DNA of 64,000 nucleotides from assembly GCF_013364195.1 (NCBI RefSeq), contig NZ_CP054918.1, forward strand, positions 5,941,001 to 6,005,000, read 5' to 3'. A program made the translations under genes and the position numbers. Origin of the DNA: Streptomyces sp. NA04227. GTDB taxonomy: Bacteria; Actinomycetota; Actinomycetes; Streptomycetales; Streptomycetaceae. Positions 1 through 9,737 of the stretch are shown piece after piece. Below the pieces are notes generated by a model that searched no databases, had not been told where the DNA came from, and saw nothing but the letters and a program-made list of their open reading frames with translations. How positions within the stretch are numbered: position 1 is the stretch's first letter; the number at the start of each line of letters is the position of its first letter.

Positions 1-413
1 ATGCCGAGCCGCTGGCCCATACCGAGCGAGAAGCCCTTGGAGCGCTTCCTGGCCACGTTCTGCAGACCGACCACGCCGAGCACCTCGTCCACCCGGCGGG
101 CCGGGATGCCGGAGAGCTGGGCGAGGCAGAGCAGGTGGTTGCGCGCGTGCCGGCCGCCGTGCACCGCCTTGGCGTCGAGCAGCGCGCCGACCTGGCGGGG
201 CGCGTTGGGCAGCTTGCGGTACGGGTGTCCGCCGATGGTGACCGATCCGGCGGACGGGGTGTCCAGGCCGAGGATCATGCGCATCGTGGTGGACTTGCCG
301 GAACCGTTCGGCCCGAGGAATCCGGTGACGGCGCCCGGCCGCACTTGGAAGGACAGATTGTGCACGGCTGTCCGCGCGCCGTAGCGCTTGGTCAGGCCGA
401 TCGCCTCGATCAT
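1..413 (-). CDS. ABC transporter ATP-binding protein (C-terminal part outside window)
   Basis: This is the N-terminal part of an ABC ATPase, read on the minus strand from an ATG at 413 and cut by the window edge. It begins MIEAIGLTKRYG and has the Walker A motif GPNGSGKST at about residues 34-42. The ABC signature (FSLGMGQRLG) lies right at the edge, so Walker B is not visible. It closely resembles the complete ATPase at 2341-3426, sharing the 'LLDAKAVHGGRHARNHL' type segment, so the two are probably a duplicated pair of ABC-2 type drug or lipid exporters. The cognate permease would lie to the left of the window. Substrate is unknown. Confidence 0.9.
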   Translation of the reverse strand, partial: MIEAIGLTKRYGARTAVHNLSFQVRPGAVTGFLGPNGSGKSTTMRMILGLDTPSAGSVTIGGHPYRKLPNAPRQVGALLDAKAVHGGRHARNHLLCLAQLSGIPARRVDEVLGVVGLQNVARKRSKGFSLGMGQRLG

Positions 414-584
414 GCTCCGCACCCATTCGACAGGTTCAGGGACGTCGGAGAAGTACACGCCCCCCGTAAGGGTTAGGAGAATAACTGGAGGCTGACGGTT
501 CCGGCCAAGGTGCTTTCGGTGACTTTTACGATGCTACGTCCCGGTTCTTGTCCGCTGTTCGCCGACTGTGCCGCATGTTGAGGC

Positions 585-1517
585 TCAGTCGTGACCTGGG
601 CGCTCCCCGACCTCCGCGACAAGGCCGAGCTCGCTGTCACCGGCGGCGAAAGAGCCGTCCAACGGGGGAAGTTGGGCGTACGTGGGCGGGGGCCCGGGGT
701 TCTCGGTGTACGCGGCGAGAGTGGGTTGCGGCACCGCCCAGCCCTCCTCGGCGAAGACACGGGTGCCCTCGGCGCGGGCATGCGGATCGCGTCCCGCCCG
801 GGCCACCCAGTCCGCCGGTCCCGGCCCGAACAGCGTGCGCAGCCGGGCCGAGCCCGCGAGGAGTTCGGCCAGGAGTTCCGCCTGGTCACCGCCGCCCTGC
901 CGGGGCAGCCCGGTCCTGGGGTCGGCCAGCACGCCACGGGCCCCCGCGTACATCTGGGCCCCGGCCAGCCGCTCGCCCGAGGGCAGCACCATCTCGAAGA
1001 CGCCGCCGGGCAGCAGGGCCCGCAGATAGTTCGGGAACTCGGTGCCGTCGACCACGTCGAGCTGCCGGGGCTCCAGCCAGGACGCCCACAGGGTGCCGGT
1101 CACGGCCGGATCGAGGTACGGGGCCGAGGCGACGTAGCCGATCCGGCCGATGTGCGCCGAGCAGCCGACCGCCACACCGCGCACCCGTACCGGGACCATC
1201 GGCACCAGTGCGGGCACCGCGAACCGGCCGAATTTGTAAGCGAGTTGGGCGGGCGAGGCATTGGAGCCGACCGCGATCACCGGGAACCGTTCCTCGGTCG
1301 GCGCCTGGCCGAACTCGCGCAGCACCTCATCGAGAGTGCCGGTGAAGCCGTCCACCGTCCACTGCCCGAGCCGTCCGGCCCGTACGCCGAGACCGAACAG
1401 CTCCTCCCCGGCCAGCAGCGCCGGGCCCGGCGCCGGGCGGCCCGGGTAGGACAGCGGCTCCAGCGCGGGCACGGTGTCCAGACCGAGCGCCGCGAGACTG
1501 TGCTCCCACTGCGGCAC
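585..1517 (-). CDS. Hypothetical protein with gamma-glutamylcyclotransferase-like N-region
   Basis: The protein has 310 residues if it starts at the GTG at 1517, which has AAGGAG six bases upstream. The in-frame ATG at 1550 has no such site. It has no signal peptide or membrane segment. The stretch VIAVGSNASPAQLAYKF resembles the substrate-binding turn (YGSN.s...l) of gamma-glutamylcyclotransferase-fold proteins, and the rest is typical of conserved actinobacterial cytosolic proteins. It lies between two ABC systems on the same strand, 52 bases downstream of the permease stop, so it may be cotranscribed with them. The function is not known and the fold assignment is only an inference from one motif. 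Confidence 0.7.
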   Translation of the reverse strand: MPQWEHSLAALGLDTVPALEPLSYPGRPAPGPALLAGEELFGLGVRAGRLGQWTVDGFTGTLDEVLREFGQAPTEERFPVIAVGSNASPAQLAYKFGRFAVPALVPMVPVRVRGVAVGCSAHIGRIGYVASAPYLDPAVTGTLWASWLEPRQLDVVDGTEFPNYLRALLPGGVFEMVLPSGERLAGAQMYAGARGVLADPRTGLPRQGGGDQAELLAELLAGSARLRTLFGPGPADWVARAGRDPHARAEGTRVFAEEGWAVPQPTLAAYTENPGPPPTYAQLPPLDGSFAAGDSELGLVAEVGERPGHD

Positions 1518-1569
1518 GCGTGACTCCTTCTCTTCCCGCGGTACGTGCACCCGGGCCTCCCCTCCGGGC

Positions 1570-2337
1570 TCAGGCGTCCCGCCGCTTCAGCAACACGTAC
1601 CCGCCGATCAGGGCGGCAGCCACCCACAGGCACATGATCGCCAGGCCGCCCCAGGGCCCGTACGGCTTGTCGTCGTCCAGGGGCGTGACGACCTGCATGA
1701 TGCGGCTGCCCGCCTGGTCGGGCAGGTACTGGCCGACCTTCTTGGTGGCGCTGACGTTGCCGAGGATGTTGGAGACCAGGAAGAAGAACGGCATCAGGAT
1801 GCCGAGCGAGAGCATCGGGCTGCGCAGCATCGAGGCGACGCCCATGGAGAACAGCGCGATCAGGGTCATGTAGAGGGCCGCGCCGATCACCGCGCGCAGG
1901 ACGCCCTTGTCGCCGAGCGAGGCGCTGTGGTCGCCGAGCGCCGCCTGGCCGAGGTAGAAGGTCACGAAGACGGTGATCAACGAGACCGCGAAGGCGAGCA
2001 GCGTGGCCACCGCGATCTTGCAGAACAGGAAGACCCCGCGCTGTGGCACCGCGGCCAGCGAGGTACGGATCATGCCGGTGCTGTACTCGTTGGAGACCAC
2101 GAGCACACCGAAGACGATCATCGCGAGCTGTCCGAGCGTGGTCCCGGCGAAGCTGACGAAGGTCGGGTCGAAGGCCAGCCGGTCCTCGCGGCTCAAGTCG
2201 TCGAAGGTGTTGTTGACGACGATGCTGATCAGCAGACCGAAGGCGATCGTCACGACCGCCGCGAGGGAGAGCGTCCACACCGTCGAGGCCACCGAGCGGA
2301 TCTTGGTCCACTCGGACCTGAGCACCTGTGCCACCAT
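1570..2337 (-). CDS. ABC-2 type transporter permease
   Basis: This 255-residue membrane protein has about six hydrophobic segments: near residues 22-45, 65-90, 110-135, 145-165, 170-192 and 228-248. It has the start typical of ABC-2 permeases (VLRSEWTKIRSV) and the conserved NEYSTGMIRTSL segment between the second and third helices. The start at 2337 lies only three bases beyond the stop of the ATPase at 2341-3426, so the two are an operon and surely one transporter. Family members export drugs, lipids or peptides. Nothing here identifies the substrate. It is a normal length for the family, with no sign of damage. Confidence 0.9.
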   Translation of the reverse strand: MVAQVLRSEWTKIRSVASTVWTLSLAAVVTIAFGLLISIVVNNTFDDLSREDRLAFDPTFVSFAGTTLGQLAMIVFGVLVVSNEYSTGMIRTSLAAVPQRGVFLFCKIAVATLLAFAVSLITVFVTFYLGQAALGDHSASLGDKGVLRAVIGAALYMTLIALFSMGVASMLRSPMLSLGILMPFFFLVSNILGNVSATKKVGQYLPDQAGSRIMQVVTPLDDDKPYGPWGGLAIMCLWVAAALIGGYVLLKRRDA

Positions 2338-2340
2338 CGC

Positions 2341-3426
2341 TCACTCCCCCTTTCCGGGGCGTCGCCAGCCGGCGCCCCAGCCCGGGGCACCGGGGCCGCC
2401 GGTGGTCGGGCCGCCGGGTGTGCCGCCCGGGGGAGGGGCGCCGCCCGGCGGCGGCCCCAGCGGGACGGAGTCCGGGAACTGGCCCGGTGGCACCGCCGCA
2501 GCGCCCTGCACCAGCCGCGGGTCGCTGTGCGCGTGGTACTCCACCGATTCGGCGGTGAGCTGCATGAACGCTTCTTCCAGTGAGGCCTGCTGGGGGCTGA
2601 GCTCGTGCAGCACGACCTGATGCGTGGCCGCCAGCTCGCCGAGCTTCTCCGGTCCCACACCGTCCACTTCGAGCGCCCCGCCGCCCACCTCCACGACGGT
2701 GATGCCCTGGTGGTGCAGGACGTCGAGCAGCCGCTCGTACTGGGGAGAGCGCAGGCGTACGTACGAGCGGGAGTTCTGGCGGATGAACTCGGCCATGGAG
2801 GTGTCGGCGAGCAGGCGGCCCTGGCCGATGACGACGAGGTGGTCGGCGGTCAGTGCCATCTCGCTCATCAGGTGGGAGGAGACGAAGACCGTACGGCCTT
2901 GTGCGGCAAGGGACTTCATGAGGTTGCGGATCCAGTGGATGCCCTCGGGGTCCAGTCCGTTGACCGGCTCGTCGAACATCAGGATCCGCGGGTCGCCGAG
3001 CAGCGCGCCCGCGATCCCGAGCCGCTGGCCCATGCCGAGCGAGAAACCCTTGGCCTTCTTCTTGGCGACCGCGGTCAGGCCGACCGTGTCGAGCACCTCG
3101 TTCACCCGGGCTCTGGGGATGCCGTTGCTCTGGGCCAGGCACAGCAGGTGGTTGTACGCGCTGCGGCCGCCGTGCATCGCCTTGGCGTCCAGGAGCGCGC
3201 CGATGTACTTCAGCGGGTCCTTGAGGTGGTCGTAGTGCGTGCCGTCGATACGGACATCGCCCGCGGTGGGACGGTCGAGCCCGAGCATCATGCGCATCGT
3301 GGTGGACTTGCCCGCGCCGTTGGGGCCCAGGAAGCCGGTGACGATGCCCGGTCGCACCGTGAAGCTCAGATTGTTGACGGCGAGCTTCTCGCCGTAGCGC
3401 TTGGTCAGCCCTTCCAGCTCGATCAT
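2341..3426 (-). CDS. ABC transporter ATP-binding protein with Pro/Gly-rich tail
   Basis: This is a complete ABC ATPase of 361 residues. The chosen ATG at 3426 (MIELEGLTKRYG) has GGAG close upstream, and the longer open frame to 3579 has low-complexity sequence not found in the family. Walker A is GPNGAGKST at 34-42, the signature SLGMGQ at 129-134 and Walker B ILMFDEP at 148-154. After the usual DrrA-like C-domain it carries an unusual tail of about 50 residues rich in PPGG and GGP repeats. It forms an operon with the downstream permease. The tail is cytosolic and may be a flexible linker; its role is unknown. Confidence 0.93.
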   Translation of the reverse strand: MIELEGLTKRYGEKLAVNNLSFTVRPGIVTGFLGPNGAGKSTTMRMMLGLDRPTAGDVRIDGTHYDHLKDPLKYIGALLDAKAMHGGRSAYNHLLCLAQSNGIPRARVNEVLDTVGLTAVAKKKAKGFSLGMGQRLGIAGALLGDPRILMFDEPVNGLDPEGIHWIRNLMKSLAAQGRTVFVSSHLMSEMALTADHLVVIGQGRLLADTSMAEFIRQNSRSYVRLRSPQYERLLDVLHHQGITVVEVGGGALEVDGVGPEKLGELAATHQVVLHELSPQQASLEEAFMQLTAESVEYHAHSDPRLVQGAAAVPPGQFPDSVPLGPPPGGAPPPGGTPGGPTTGGPGAPGWGAGWRRPGKGE

Positions 3427-3693
3427 GCGCTCCACGCTAAGGCGGGGTTGCGGGCTCCGCCTCTTGGTGGGGCGCGCAATCGGGGCGTGCGGATGCATTC
3501 GCAGCGCACTCGATGGTGGTGCACGCTCCCCGCTCGCGCAGCGCGGAGACCACCCGCACAGCGCGAAGACCGCTCGCACAGCGCAGAGCCCCCGTACCGC
3601 GAGGATGCGGTGACGGGGGCTCTGCGCGGTCTCGGCTGCCTGAGCGCTGGCTGCCGGGAGAGCACTCGCTCCGTGAAGCTGCGAACTACCGGG

Positions 3694-4632
3694 TCAGCGG
3701 GTCTGCTGCGCCGGGACGCTGCGGGTGGAGCCGGACTCCTCCTCGGCCGGGCTGCCCGCGGCGGCGACCGCGGCACCGGTCAGCGTGGCCAGCATCTCGC
3801 GGACGTTGGTGAGCTGGGCGTTGATCGAGTCGCGGCGGTTGGTGAGGGCCGCGAGCTCGCGCTCGGATTCGCTGCGGATGCGGTCGGCCTTGGCGTTGGC
3901 GTCCGCGACGATGTCCTCGGCCTGGCGCTGGGCGGTCTCCACCGTCTGGCGGGCGCGGCGCTCGGCGTCGGTGCGCAGCTTCTCGGCCTCCAGGCGGAGC
4001 TGCTCGGCGCGGTGCTCGATCTCGGCCAGACGCTTCTCGGCCTTCGCCTGACGCGAGGCCAGGTCGCGCTCCGACTGCTCGCGGCGCTTGGCGAGGTTGG
4101 TCTCGAAGTCCGCGGCGGCCTGGGCGGCCTTGGCGCGGGTCTCCTCGAAGAGGGCGTCGGCCTCCTCGCGCTTGGACTGGGCGTCCTTCTGCGCGTCCGA
4201 ACGGAGCTGGGTCGCCTCGCCCTTGGCCTTCTCGACGATCCGCGCGCCCTCGTCCTCCGCCTTGGCCTTGCGGTCGGCGGCGAACGACTCGGCGTCGTTG
4301 CGGACCTGCTGCGCGGCGGACTCGGCGAGTTCGCGGTGCTGCTCGGCGCCCCGACGGGCCTCCTCGCGCAGGTCCTTCGCCTCTTCCTCGGCGAGGCGCA
4401 GGATCTTCTCGACCCGCGCGCCGAGACCGGCGTACGAAGGCTCGGCGTCGTTGATCTGGGCCTGGGCGTTCTGGGTCTCGAGGTGGAGCTCCTCGATCCG
4501 CTTCTCCAGGGCCGTGATCCGGGTCAGGGCGCTGTCGCGGTCGGAAACGAGCTTGGAAATGCGTTCGTCCACCTGAGCGCGGTCGTACCCACGCCGCACA
4601 AGCTCGAAGCCGTAGGGGGAAGTGTCGCTCAT
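3694..4632 (-). CDS. filP: FilP, coiled-coil cytoskeletal protein
   Basis: This 312-residue protein is almost entirely coiled coil, starting MSDTSPYGFELVRRGYDRAQ, with long Ala/Glu/Arg-rich helices from about residue 20 to 290. Length, start and position just downstream of a giant coiled-coil gene match FilP of Streptomyces. FilP is an intermediate-filament-like protein that forms a network behind the hyphal tip and works with Scy and DivIVA in polar growth. The last 25 residues are Ser/Thr-rich and probably disordered. The ATG at 4632 has AGGAA upstream. A 409-base region precedes it, so it has its own promoter. Function comes from the family and the gene order. Confidence 0.93.
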   Translation of the reverse strand: MSDTSPYGFELVRRGYDRAQVDERISKLVSDRDSALTRITALEKRIEELHLETQNAQAQINDAEPSYAGLGARVEKILRLAEEEAKDLREEARRGAEQHRELAESAAQQVRNDAESFAADRKAKAEDEGARIVEKAKGEATQLRSDAQKDAQSKREEADALFEETRAKAAQAAADFETNLAKRREQSERDLASRQAKAEKRLAEIEHRAEQLRLEAEKLRTDAERRARQTVETAQRQAEDIVADANAKADRIRSESERELAALTNRRDSINAQLTNVREMLATLTGAAVAAAGSPAEEESGSTRSVPAQQTR

Positions 4633-5041
4633 GGGGTTCCTGTCGAAAGAGACCGGTGAGGTGATAGGGGGAATCCTAGAGGTCCGGACGGCGTGTCATC
4701 GAGCTGATGCCCGTTAGATCTGGAGAATGACACCTCTTTTGGGTGGCTGACGACCGGAGCACTTGCCAGGGGTGGTCGCCAAGCACCCTACAAAGCACGG
4801 AATTTACCGTTCCGCCCGGGGTGAGTGCTACCGCGTCCACACTCCGGAAAGTCTTGAATCCGCCGGTGGCACAGCCGAGTTGGGACTCCGCGACCCTTCG
4901 CTCCAGCGTACGCCGGGGCGCGAAATCCGAACCATGCGCCCGTAGCGGGACGTTCGCGGGACGTTCGCGGGACGTTCGCGGGAACGGCAGGGGTCACCAG
5001 AGTGGAGGGGAGGTGGCGCATGTGTCCAACCGGGGCGGGCC
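4633..5041. other. Intergenic region upstream of filP
   Basis: This 409-base region separates filP from the membrane gene upstream. The part near 4670-4800 is less GC-rich than the surroundings and is the likely filP promoter and leader. It also holds the 11-base tandem repeat at 4947-4986. No reading frame here has coding character and I recognise no RNA gene. Confidence 0.6.
4947..4986. repeat. 11-base tandem repeat, three full copies
   Basis: The unit GGGACGTTCGC occurs at 4947-4957, 4958-4968 and 4969-4979, with a partial fourth copy GGGAACG after it. It lies in the filP upstream region, roughly 55 bases beyond the stop of the membrane protein gene. It may be a slippage product or a cluster of protein-binding half-sites. 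Confidence 0.9.
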
Positions 5042-5503
5042 TCAGTGAGCGTGCGAGAGCCAGGGGTGGTAGTGCGTACGGCCCAGGATGTCCCCGCTGT
5101 GTGCCGCCGCGGCGGCACCGACCGCGGGTGTGGCGAGCAGCGTGAACATGATCGGGGCGTAGCCCCCTTCGGTCGCGAACGCCACCACGACGACCTCGCC
5201 CAGGAACACCGTGCTCGCGACGGCCCCGGCGAGCAGTCCCCGCAACGCGGCGCGTGCGGCGATCCATTCGGGCGCCAGCGCCAGTGCACCACCGGTCGCC
5301 GCACCGAGCAGGACACCGACCGCCAGGCTGCCGCCCACCGCCGTCACACCGTTCAGCGGGCCTGCCGCACTACCGGCGGACGTACCGCCGAAGAGCCGGG
5401 CCGCGGCGGCGACGAGCCACAGGCAACCGAAGAGGATCGCGGGAACGGTCCCGATACGCAGACCGAGCCGGACACCGCGACGGATCACCTGTCGTCCGGT
5501 CAT
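5042..5503 (-). CDS. Small integral membrane protein, unknown function
   Basis: The protein has 153 residues from the ATG at 5503, preceded by GGGAG at six bases. The upstream in-frame start at 5536 is less likely. It has about four hydrophobic segments (near residues 18-36, 52-75, 85-110 and 115-135), many Ala and Gly, and a short His-rich C-terminus (THYHPWLSHAH). I do not recognise a named family. It sits between filP and scy on the same strand, more than 200 bases from scy, so it may have its own promoter. The His-rich tail could bind metal, but this is speculation. Confidence 0.7.
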   Translation of the reverse strand: MTGRQVIRRGVRLGLRIGTVPAILFGCLWLVAAAARLFGGTSAGSAAGPLNGVTAVGGSLAVGVLLGAATGGALALAPEWIAARAALRGLLAGAVASTVFLGEVVVVAFATEGGYAPIMFTLLATPAVGAAAAAHSGDILGRTHYHPWLSHAH

Positions 5504-5735
5504 CGCGCACTCCCAAGATCCGCGCCCCGCTGTCACGTTCCGGCACTCGGGCCGGACCCCACGGAGCGTTCAGGGAGGGGAGTGTACGGAAGGGAAAGAC
5601 GCAGGTCGCCACCGCCCCGGCTGTCGGGACGTGCTCGCAACGTCACGCCGTTTGCCCGAAGGGCGGGGGCAGCCGGGACTGCGCGCACACGGCCCGCCCG
5701 GGCCCCGTCAGCAGGGCCGCCGACCGGCCCCCGCC

Positions 5736-8700
5736 TCAGCTCTCCCCGGACTTCGACCCGGTCGCCCCGGCCCCCGCGGGCGCCTTGCCCCCGCCGTCCG
5801 CCGCGGACTTGGGTGTCTCGAAGCCGAGGGTCTCCAGGACGTCCTGGACGCGGGCGATCTCGGCGTTGATGTCCTCGCGCCTGCGCACCAGAACCTCCAG
5901 CTCGCGCTTGCCCTCCTCGACCGAGCGGCGGGCCTCCTCCTCGGCCTCCGACTTGACCTGCCGGGCCTCGCGCTCGAGTTCGGCCTTCTTCTGCTCGGCC
6001 TCCTTGAGCAGCGCCTCGGCCCGCTTGACCGCGTCGATGCGTACCCGCCCGGCCTCGGACTCCGCGTCCGACCTCATCTCGCGGGCCTGCGACTCGGCCT
6101 CGGTCAGCTGCTCCTCGGCGGCCTTCACCAGGGCGTCGCAGCGCTCACCGGCCGACTTCATCGCCTCGGCCGACTCACGTCGGGCGCGCTCGTGCAGCTC
6201 CTCGACCTCGCCCGTGATGCGCTCGCGCAGGTCCTCGGCGCGCTCCCGGATCGAGGCGGCGTCGCGGCGCGCCCCGACGAGCAGTTCGTCGGCGTCCGTA
6301 CGGGCCTTCTCCACCCGGGAGTTGCCCTCGACGGTGGCCTCGGAGACCAGTCGCTCGGCCTCGTTGCGGGCCGCGCCCACCATGGAGTCGGCCCGGCTCT
6401 CCGCCTCGGCCGTGGTCTTGTGCGCCTCGCGCTGGGCCTCGCCGGTGAGCTTCTCGGCCTCGGCGGCGGCCTCGGTGATGAGGGTGTCGACCTGCTCGGC
6501 GGCCTCCGAGCGGCGCTTGTTGGCGTCCTTGCGCGCCTCGTCCAGGGTCCGGTCGGACTCCGCCCTGGCCTCGCTGCGCATCCGCTCGGCCTCCTCCTCG
6601 GCGGTGGCCCGCAGCGCGGCCGACTCGGCCCGTACGCGCTCCGCGTGCTCCTGCGCAGAGGCCAGGGTCTGCGCGGCCTCGGTGCGCAGCCGCTCCGAGT
6701 CCGCGGAGGCGTCCGCGATCAACCGCTCGGCTGCCGCGACCGATTCGGCGCGTACCCGCTCGGCCTCGGTCCGGGTCTGAGTGGTCAGGCGCTCCGCCTC
6801 GGTGAGGGCCTCGGTGCGTACCCGCTCCGCCTCGGCGGTCGTCTCCTCCCGCAGGCGTTCGGCCTCGCTGGTGGCCTCGTTGATGAGCGCGTCGGCCTGG
6901 GTGGCGGCGTCGGAACGGATCCGGTTGGCGTCCTCGCGCGCCTCGGCGCGGGTACGGGAGGCGTCCTGCTCCGCGGAAGCGGTGGCGTCCGAGGCCTCGG
7001 TGCGCAGCCGCTGGGCGTAGTCGGCGGCCTCCGCGCGCAGGCGTTCGGCCTCGCCCGCTGCGTCCGCGCGTACCCGCTCCGCCTCGGTGGAGGCCTCGGT
7101 ACGCACCCGCTCCGCCTCGCTCGTGGCGTCCGCGTGCAGCCGTTCGGCCTCCGCCGTCGCCTCGGCGACCCGTTGCGCGGCAAGGGAGTTGGCGCTGTCG
7201 GCGGTTTCCTGGGCCTCGGTGCGCAGCCGGGCGGCCTCGTCGGTGGCGCGCTCGCGCTCGGCGTGCGCCTCGGCGCGTACCCGGTCGGACTCCTCCTGGG
7301 CCTCGGTCCGGGTGCGTTCGGCGGCGTGCTCGGCCGCGTTGCGCAGTCCGGTGATCTCCTCCTGGGCCTGCTCGTGCAGACCGGCGACCGCGTCCCGTAC
7401 CTCCTTGGCGGTCAGCTCGGCGGCCGCGACCAGGTCGGTGGCCCGGCGGTCCGCGTCCGCGCCGACCCGCTGCGCCTCGGTCTCCGCCTCCTCGACCCGC
7501 TTGCGCGCCGCGGCGAGCAGTTCCTCGCTCTGCTCGCGCGCCCGCTCGCGCTCCTGGTCGGCCTCCTCGCGCGCGGAGCCGAGCAGTTCCTCGGCCTCCC
7601 TGCGCCGCCGTGCGGCCTCCTCCTGGGCGGCGGCCAGCGCCTCGGCGGCCTCGGCGCCCACCCGCTCGGCGGCCGCGGCCGCCTCGGCGTGTACCCGGTC
7701 CGCCGACTCCTGCGCCTCCGTCTTGAGCCGCTCCGCCTCGGTGGCCGCCTCCGTGCGCAGCCGTACCGCATTGGCCTCGCCCTCGGCCCGGGACCGGGAG
7801 GCGTCCGCCGCGGCCTGGGTGCGCAGCCGGTCCGCCTCGGTCTCGGCCTTCTCGGTCGTGCTGCGCGCCCGCTCGGCGGACTCGGTGCGCAGCCGCTCGG
7901 CCTCCTCGGTGGCCTCCCGGCGCAGCCGCTCCGCCTCGGTGCGGGCCTCGGTCAGCGCGGTCTCCGCCGAGGCGAGCCGCTCCTCGGCCTCCGTCCGTAC
8001 CCGGCCGAGTTCCTCGGCGACCGACTGCTCGCGGGCCTCGATGCCGCGCTCGGCCTCCTCGCGCAGCTCCGTCGCCGCGCGCTCGGCCGCGGCCCGGGTG
8101 GCCTCCGCCCGCTCCTCGGCCTCGTCGCCCTGCTGCTTCGCCTCATTGCGGGCGCGCTCCAGGGCGTCCTCGGCCTGCTTGCGCAGGGTGCTCGCGCGCT
8201 CGATGGCGTCGAAGCGGACCCGCTCGCTCTCGGTGGTCGCGGTCGTCCGCAGCTCGTCGGCGTCGGCCCGCGCCTTGGTGAGCAGCTCCTCGGCGGAGCT
8301 GGCCGCCTCCTCGATCTGCTGGACCGCCTCGCGCCGCGCCTCGCCGCGGATCTTCTCGCCCTCGGCGACCGCCTCGGCACGCAGCTGCTCCGCCTCGCCG
8401 CGCAGCCGCCGCGCCTCCTCCTGGAGCTCGACGGTCTTGGCGCGGTAGTCCTTGGTGTCGTCCTTGGCCGCGCCCTTGAGCTGCTCGGCGATGTCGTGCG
8501 CCTCGGCGCGCAGCCGGTCCGCCTCGGCCTCGGCCTCACTGCGGGTGCGCTCGGCCTCCTCGGCAGCCGCCTTGGTGGTCGCCTTGGCCTCGTCGGCGGC
8601 CTTGGTCAGGACCTCCTCGGCGGTACGCGCCGCCTTCGCCGTCTGCGAGGCGGTCTCCTCGGCGGCGACGTTACGGGCCTTCTCCGCCGCGTCCGCGATC

Positions 8701-9737
8701 AGCTTCTCGGCCTCGGCCCTGGCGTCCGCGACGACCTGCTCGGCCTCCGCCTTCGTCGCCTCGGCCTCCTTGGTGGCCTCGCCGACCAGCCGGGCGACCT
8801 GCTCCTTCGCCGTACGGGTGCGCTGCTCGTTCGCGGCCTCGGCGGCGCTGAGCTGCTTGCCCGCGGCCTCCTTGGCCTCGGCCACCAGCTTCTCGGTCTG
8901 CTCCCGGGCCTCGCGCAGCGCCTTCTCGGCCTCCGCCATCCGCTCCTCGGCGGACCGGTTCAGCTCGGCCGCCTGCCGCCGGGCCGCGTCGGCCTCGCCC
9001 GCGGACGTACTGCGCAGCCGCTCGGCGTGCTCGGTCGCCTCCTGGGCCTGCGTGGACGCGGCGCCCAGCAGCCGCTCGGCGTCACTGCGGGCGCGCCTGA
9101 GGGTGGCCTCGGCCTCGGCACGGCCCGACTCGGCCTCCTCGGCCAGCCGCCTGCGCGCCTCGTCGGTGAGCCGCTGCGCCTCCGCGCGGGCGGCGGCCAG
9201 CGACTGGTCGGCCTCGCTGCGGGAGTCGTCGAGCAGCCGCCGCGCCTGCTGTTCGGTACGGGCCCGCAACTGCTCGGCCCAGGCGACGTTTTCGTTGACG
9301 TGCGACTCGACGGTCTGCCGCCGCTCGGCGAGCTCCTGGTCGAGCTGCTGGCGCCGGGAGACGGCCTCGGCGTGCAGCTCGGACTGGAGCCGGGCCTGCT
9401 GCTCGGCGTGCTCCTGGAGGATGCGCTGCGTCTGGGCGCGCGTCTCGCGCAGCTCCCGCTCGGCGTCGGACCGCAACTGGTCGGCCTGGAGCTGGGCGTT
9501 GCGCAGCAACTGCTCGGCCTGATAGCCGAGATCGGCACTGTCGTAGGCGGGACGGAACGCGAGATTGCGGCGCGCCTCGTGCAGCTTGGCGCGCAGCACC
9601 TCGACCTGGTAGCCGAGGTCCTCGGCGTGCTGGACGGCCTTTTCCCGCTCGGTCTTCAGCCGCTCCAACTCGGCTTCGAACCGGGAGAGGTGGTCGTCCT
9701 CAGCCCGCTCTCGCTCCTGGCGCTCATAGCCACGCAC
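5736..9737 (-). CDS. scy: Scy, giant coiled-coil polarity scaffold
   Basis: This is a 1,333-residue protein starting from GTG at 9737 (RGYERQERERAEDD). After a short N-terminal region with HLSRFEAELERLKTEREK, nearly all of it is one continuous Ala/Glu/Arg-rich coiled coil with repeated units such as AEAERLRTEA. The last 45 residues are Gly/Lys-rich and disordered. Size and place next to filP match Scy of Streptomyces. There it scaffolds the tip-organising centre with DivIVA and FilP, and sets the number and position of growing tips. The 11-residue-based coiled-coil periodicity is known for this family. The repetitive coding makes long antisense frames, which are shadows. Confidence 0.95.
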   Translation of the reverse strand: MRGYERQERERAEDDHLSRFEAELERLKTEREKAVQHAEDLGYQVEVLRAKLHEARRNLAFRPAYDSADLGYQAEQLLRNAQLQADQLRSDAERELRETRAQTQRILQEHAEQQARLQSELHAEAVSRRQQLDQELAERRQTVESHVNENVAWAEQLRARTEQQARRLLDDSRSEADQSLAAARAEAQRLTDEARRRLAEEAESGRAEAEATLRRARSDAERLLGAASTQAQEATEHAERLRSTSAGEADAARRQAAELNRSAEERMAEAEKALREAREQTEKLVAEAKEAAGKQLSAAEAANEQRTRTAKEQVARLVGEATKEAEATKAEAEQVVADARAEAEKLIADAAEKARNVAAEETASQTAKAARTAEEVLTKAADEAKATTKAAAEEAERTRSEAEAEADRLRAEAHDIAEQLKGAAKDDTKDYRAKTVELQEEARRLRGEAEQLRAEAVAEGEKIRGEARREAVQQIEEAASSAEELLTKARADADELRTTATTESERVRFDAIERASTLRKQAEDALERARNEAKQQGDEAEERAEATRAAAERAATELREEAERGIEAREQSVAEELGRVRTEAEERLASAETALTEARTEAERLRREATEEAERLRTESAERARSTTEKAETEADRLRTQAAADASRSRAEGEANAVRLRTEAATEAERLKTEAQESADRVHAEAAAAAERVGAEAAEALAAAQEEAARRRREAEELLGSAREEADQERERAREQSEELLAAARKRVEEAETEAQRVGADADRRATDLVAAAELTAKEVRDAVAGLHEQAQEEITGLRNAAEHAAERTRTEAQEESDRVRAEAHAERERATDEAARLRTEAQETADSANSLAAQRVAEATAEAERLHADATSEAERVRTEASTEAERVRADAAGEAERLRAEAADYAQRLRTEASDATASAEQDASRTRAEAREDANRIRSDAATQADALINEATSEAERLREETTAEAERVRTEALTEAERLTTQTRTEAERVRAESVAAAERLIADASADSERLRTEAAQTLASAQEHAERVRAESAALRATAEEEAERMRSEARAESDRTLDEARKDANKRRSEAAEQVDTLITEAAAEAEKLTGEAQREAHKTTAEAESRADSMVGAARNEAERLVSEATVEGNSRVEKARTDADELLVGARRDAASIRERAEDLRERITGEVEELHERARRESAEAMKSAGERCDALVKAAEEQLTEAESQAREMRSDAESEAGRVRIDAVKRAEALLKEAEQKKAELEREARQVKSEAEEEARRSVEEGKRELEVLVRRREDINAEIARVQDVLETLGFETPKSAADGGGKAPAGAGATGSKSGES

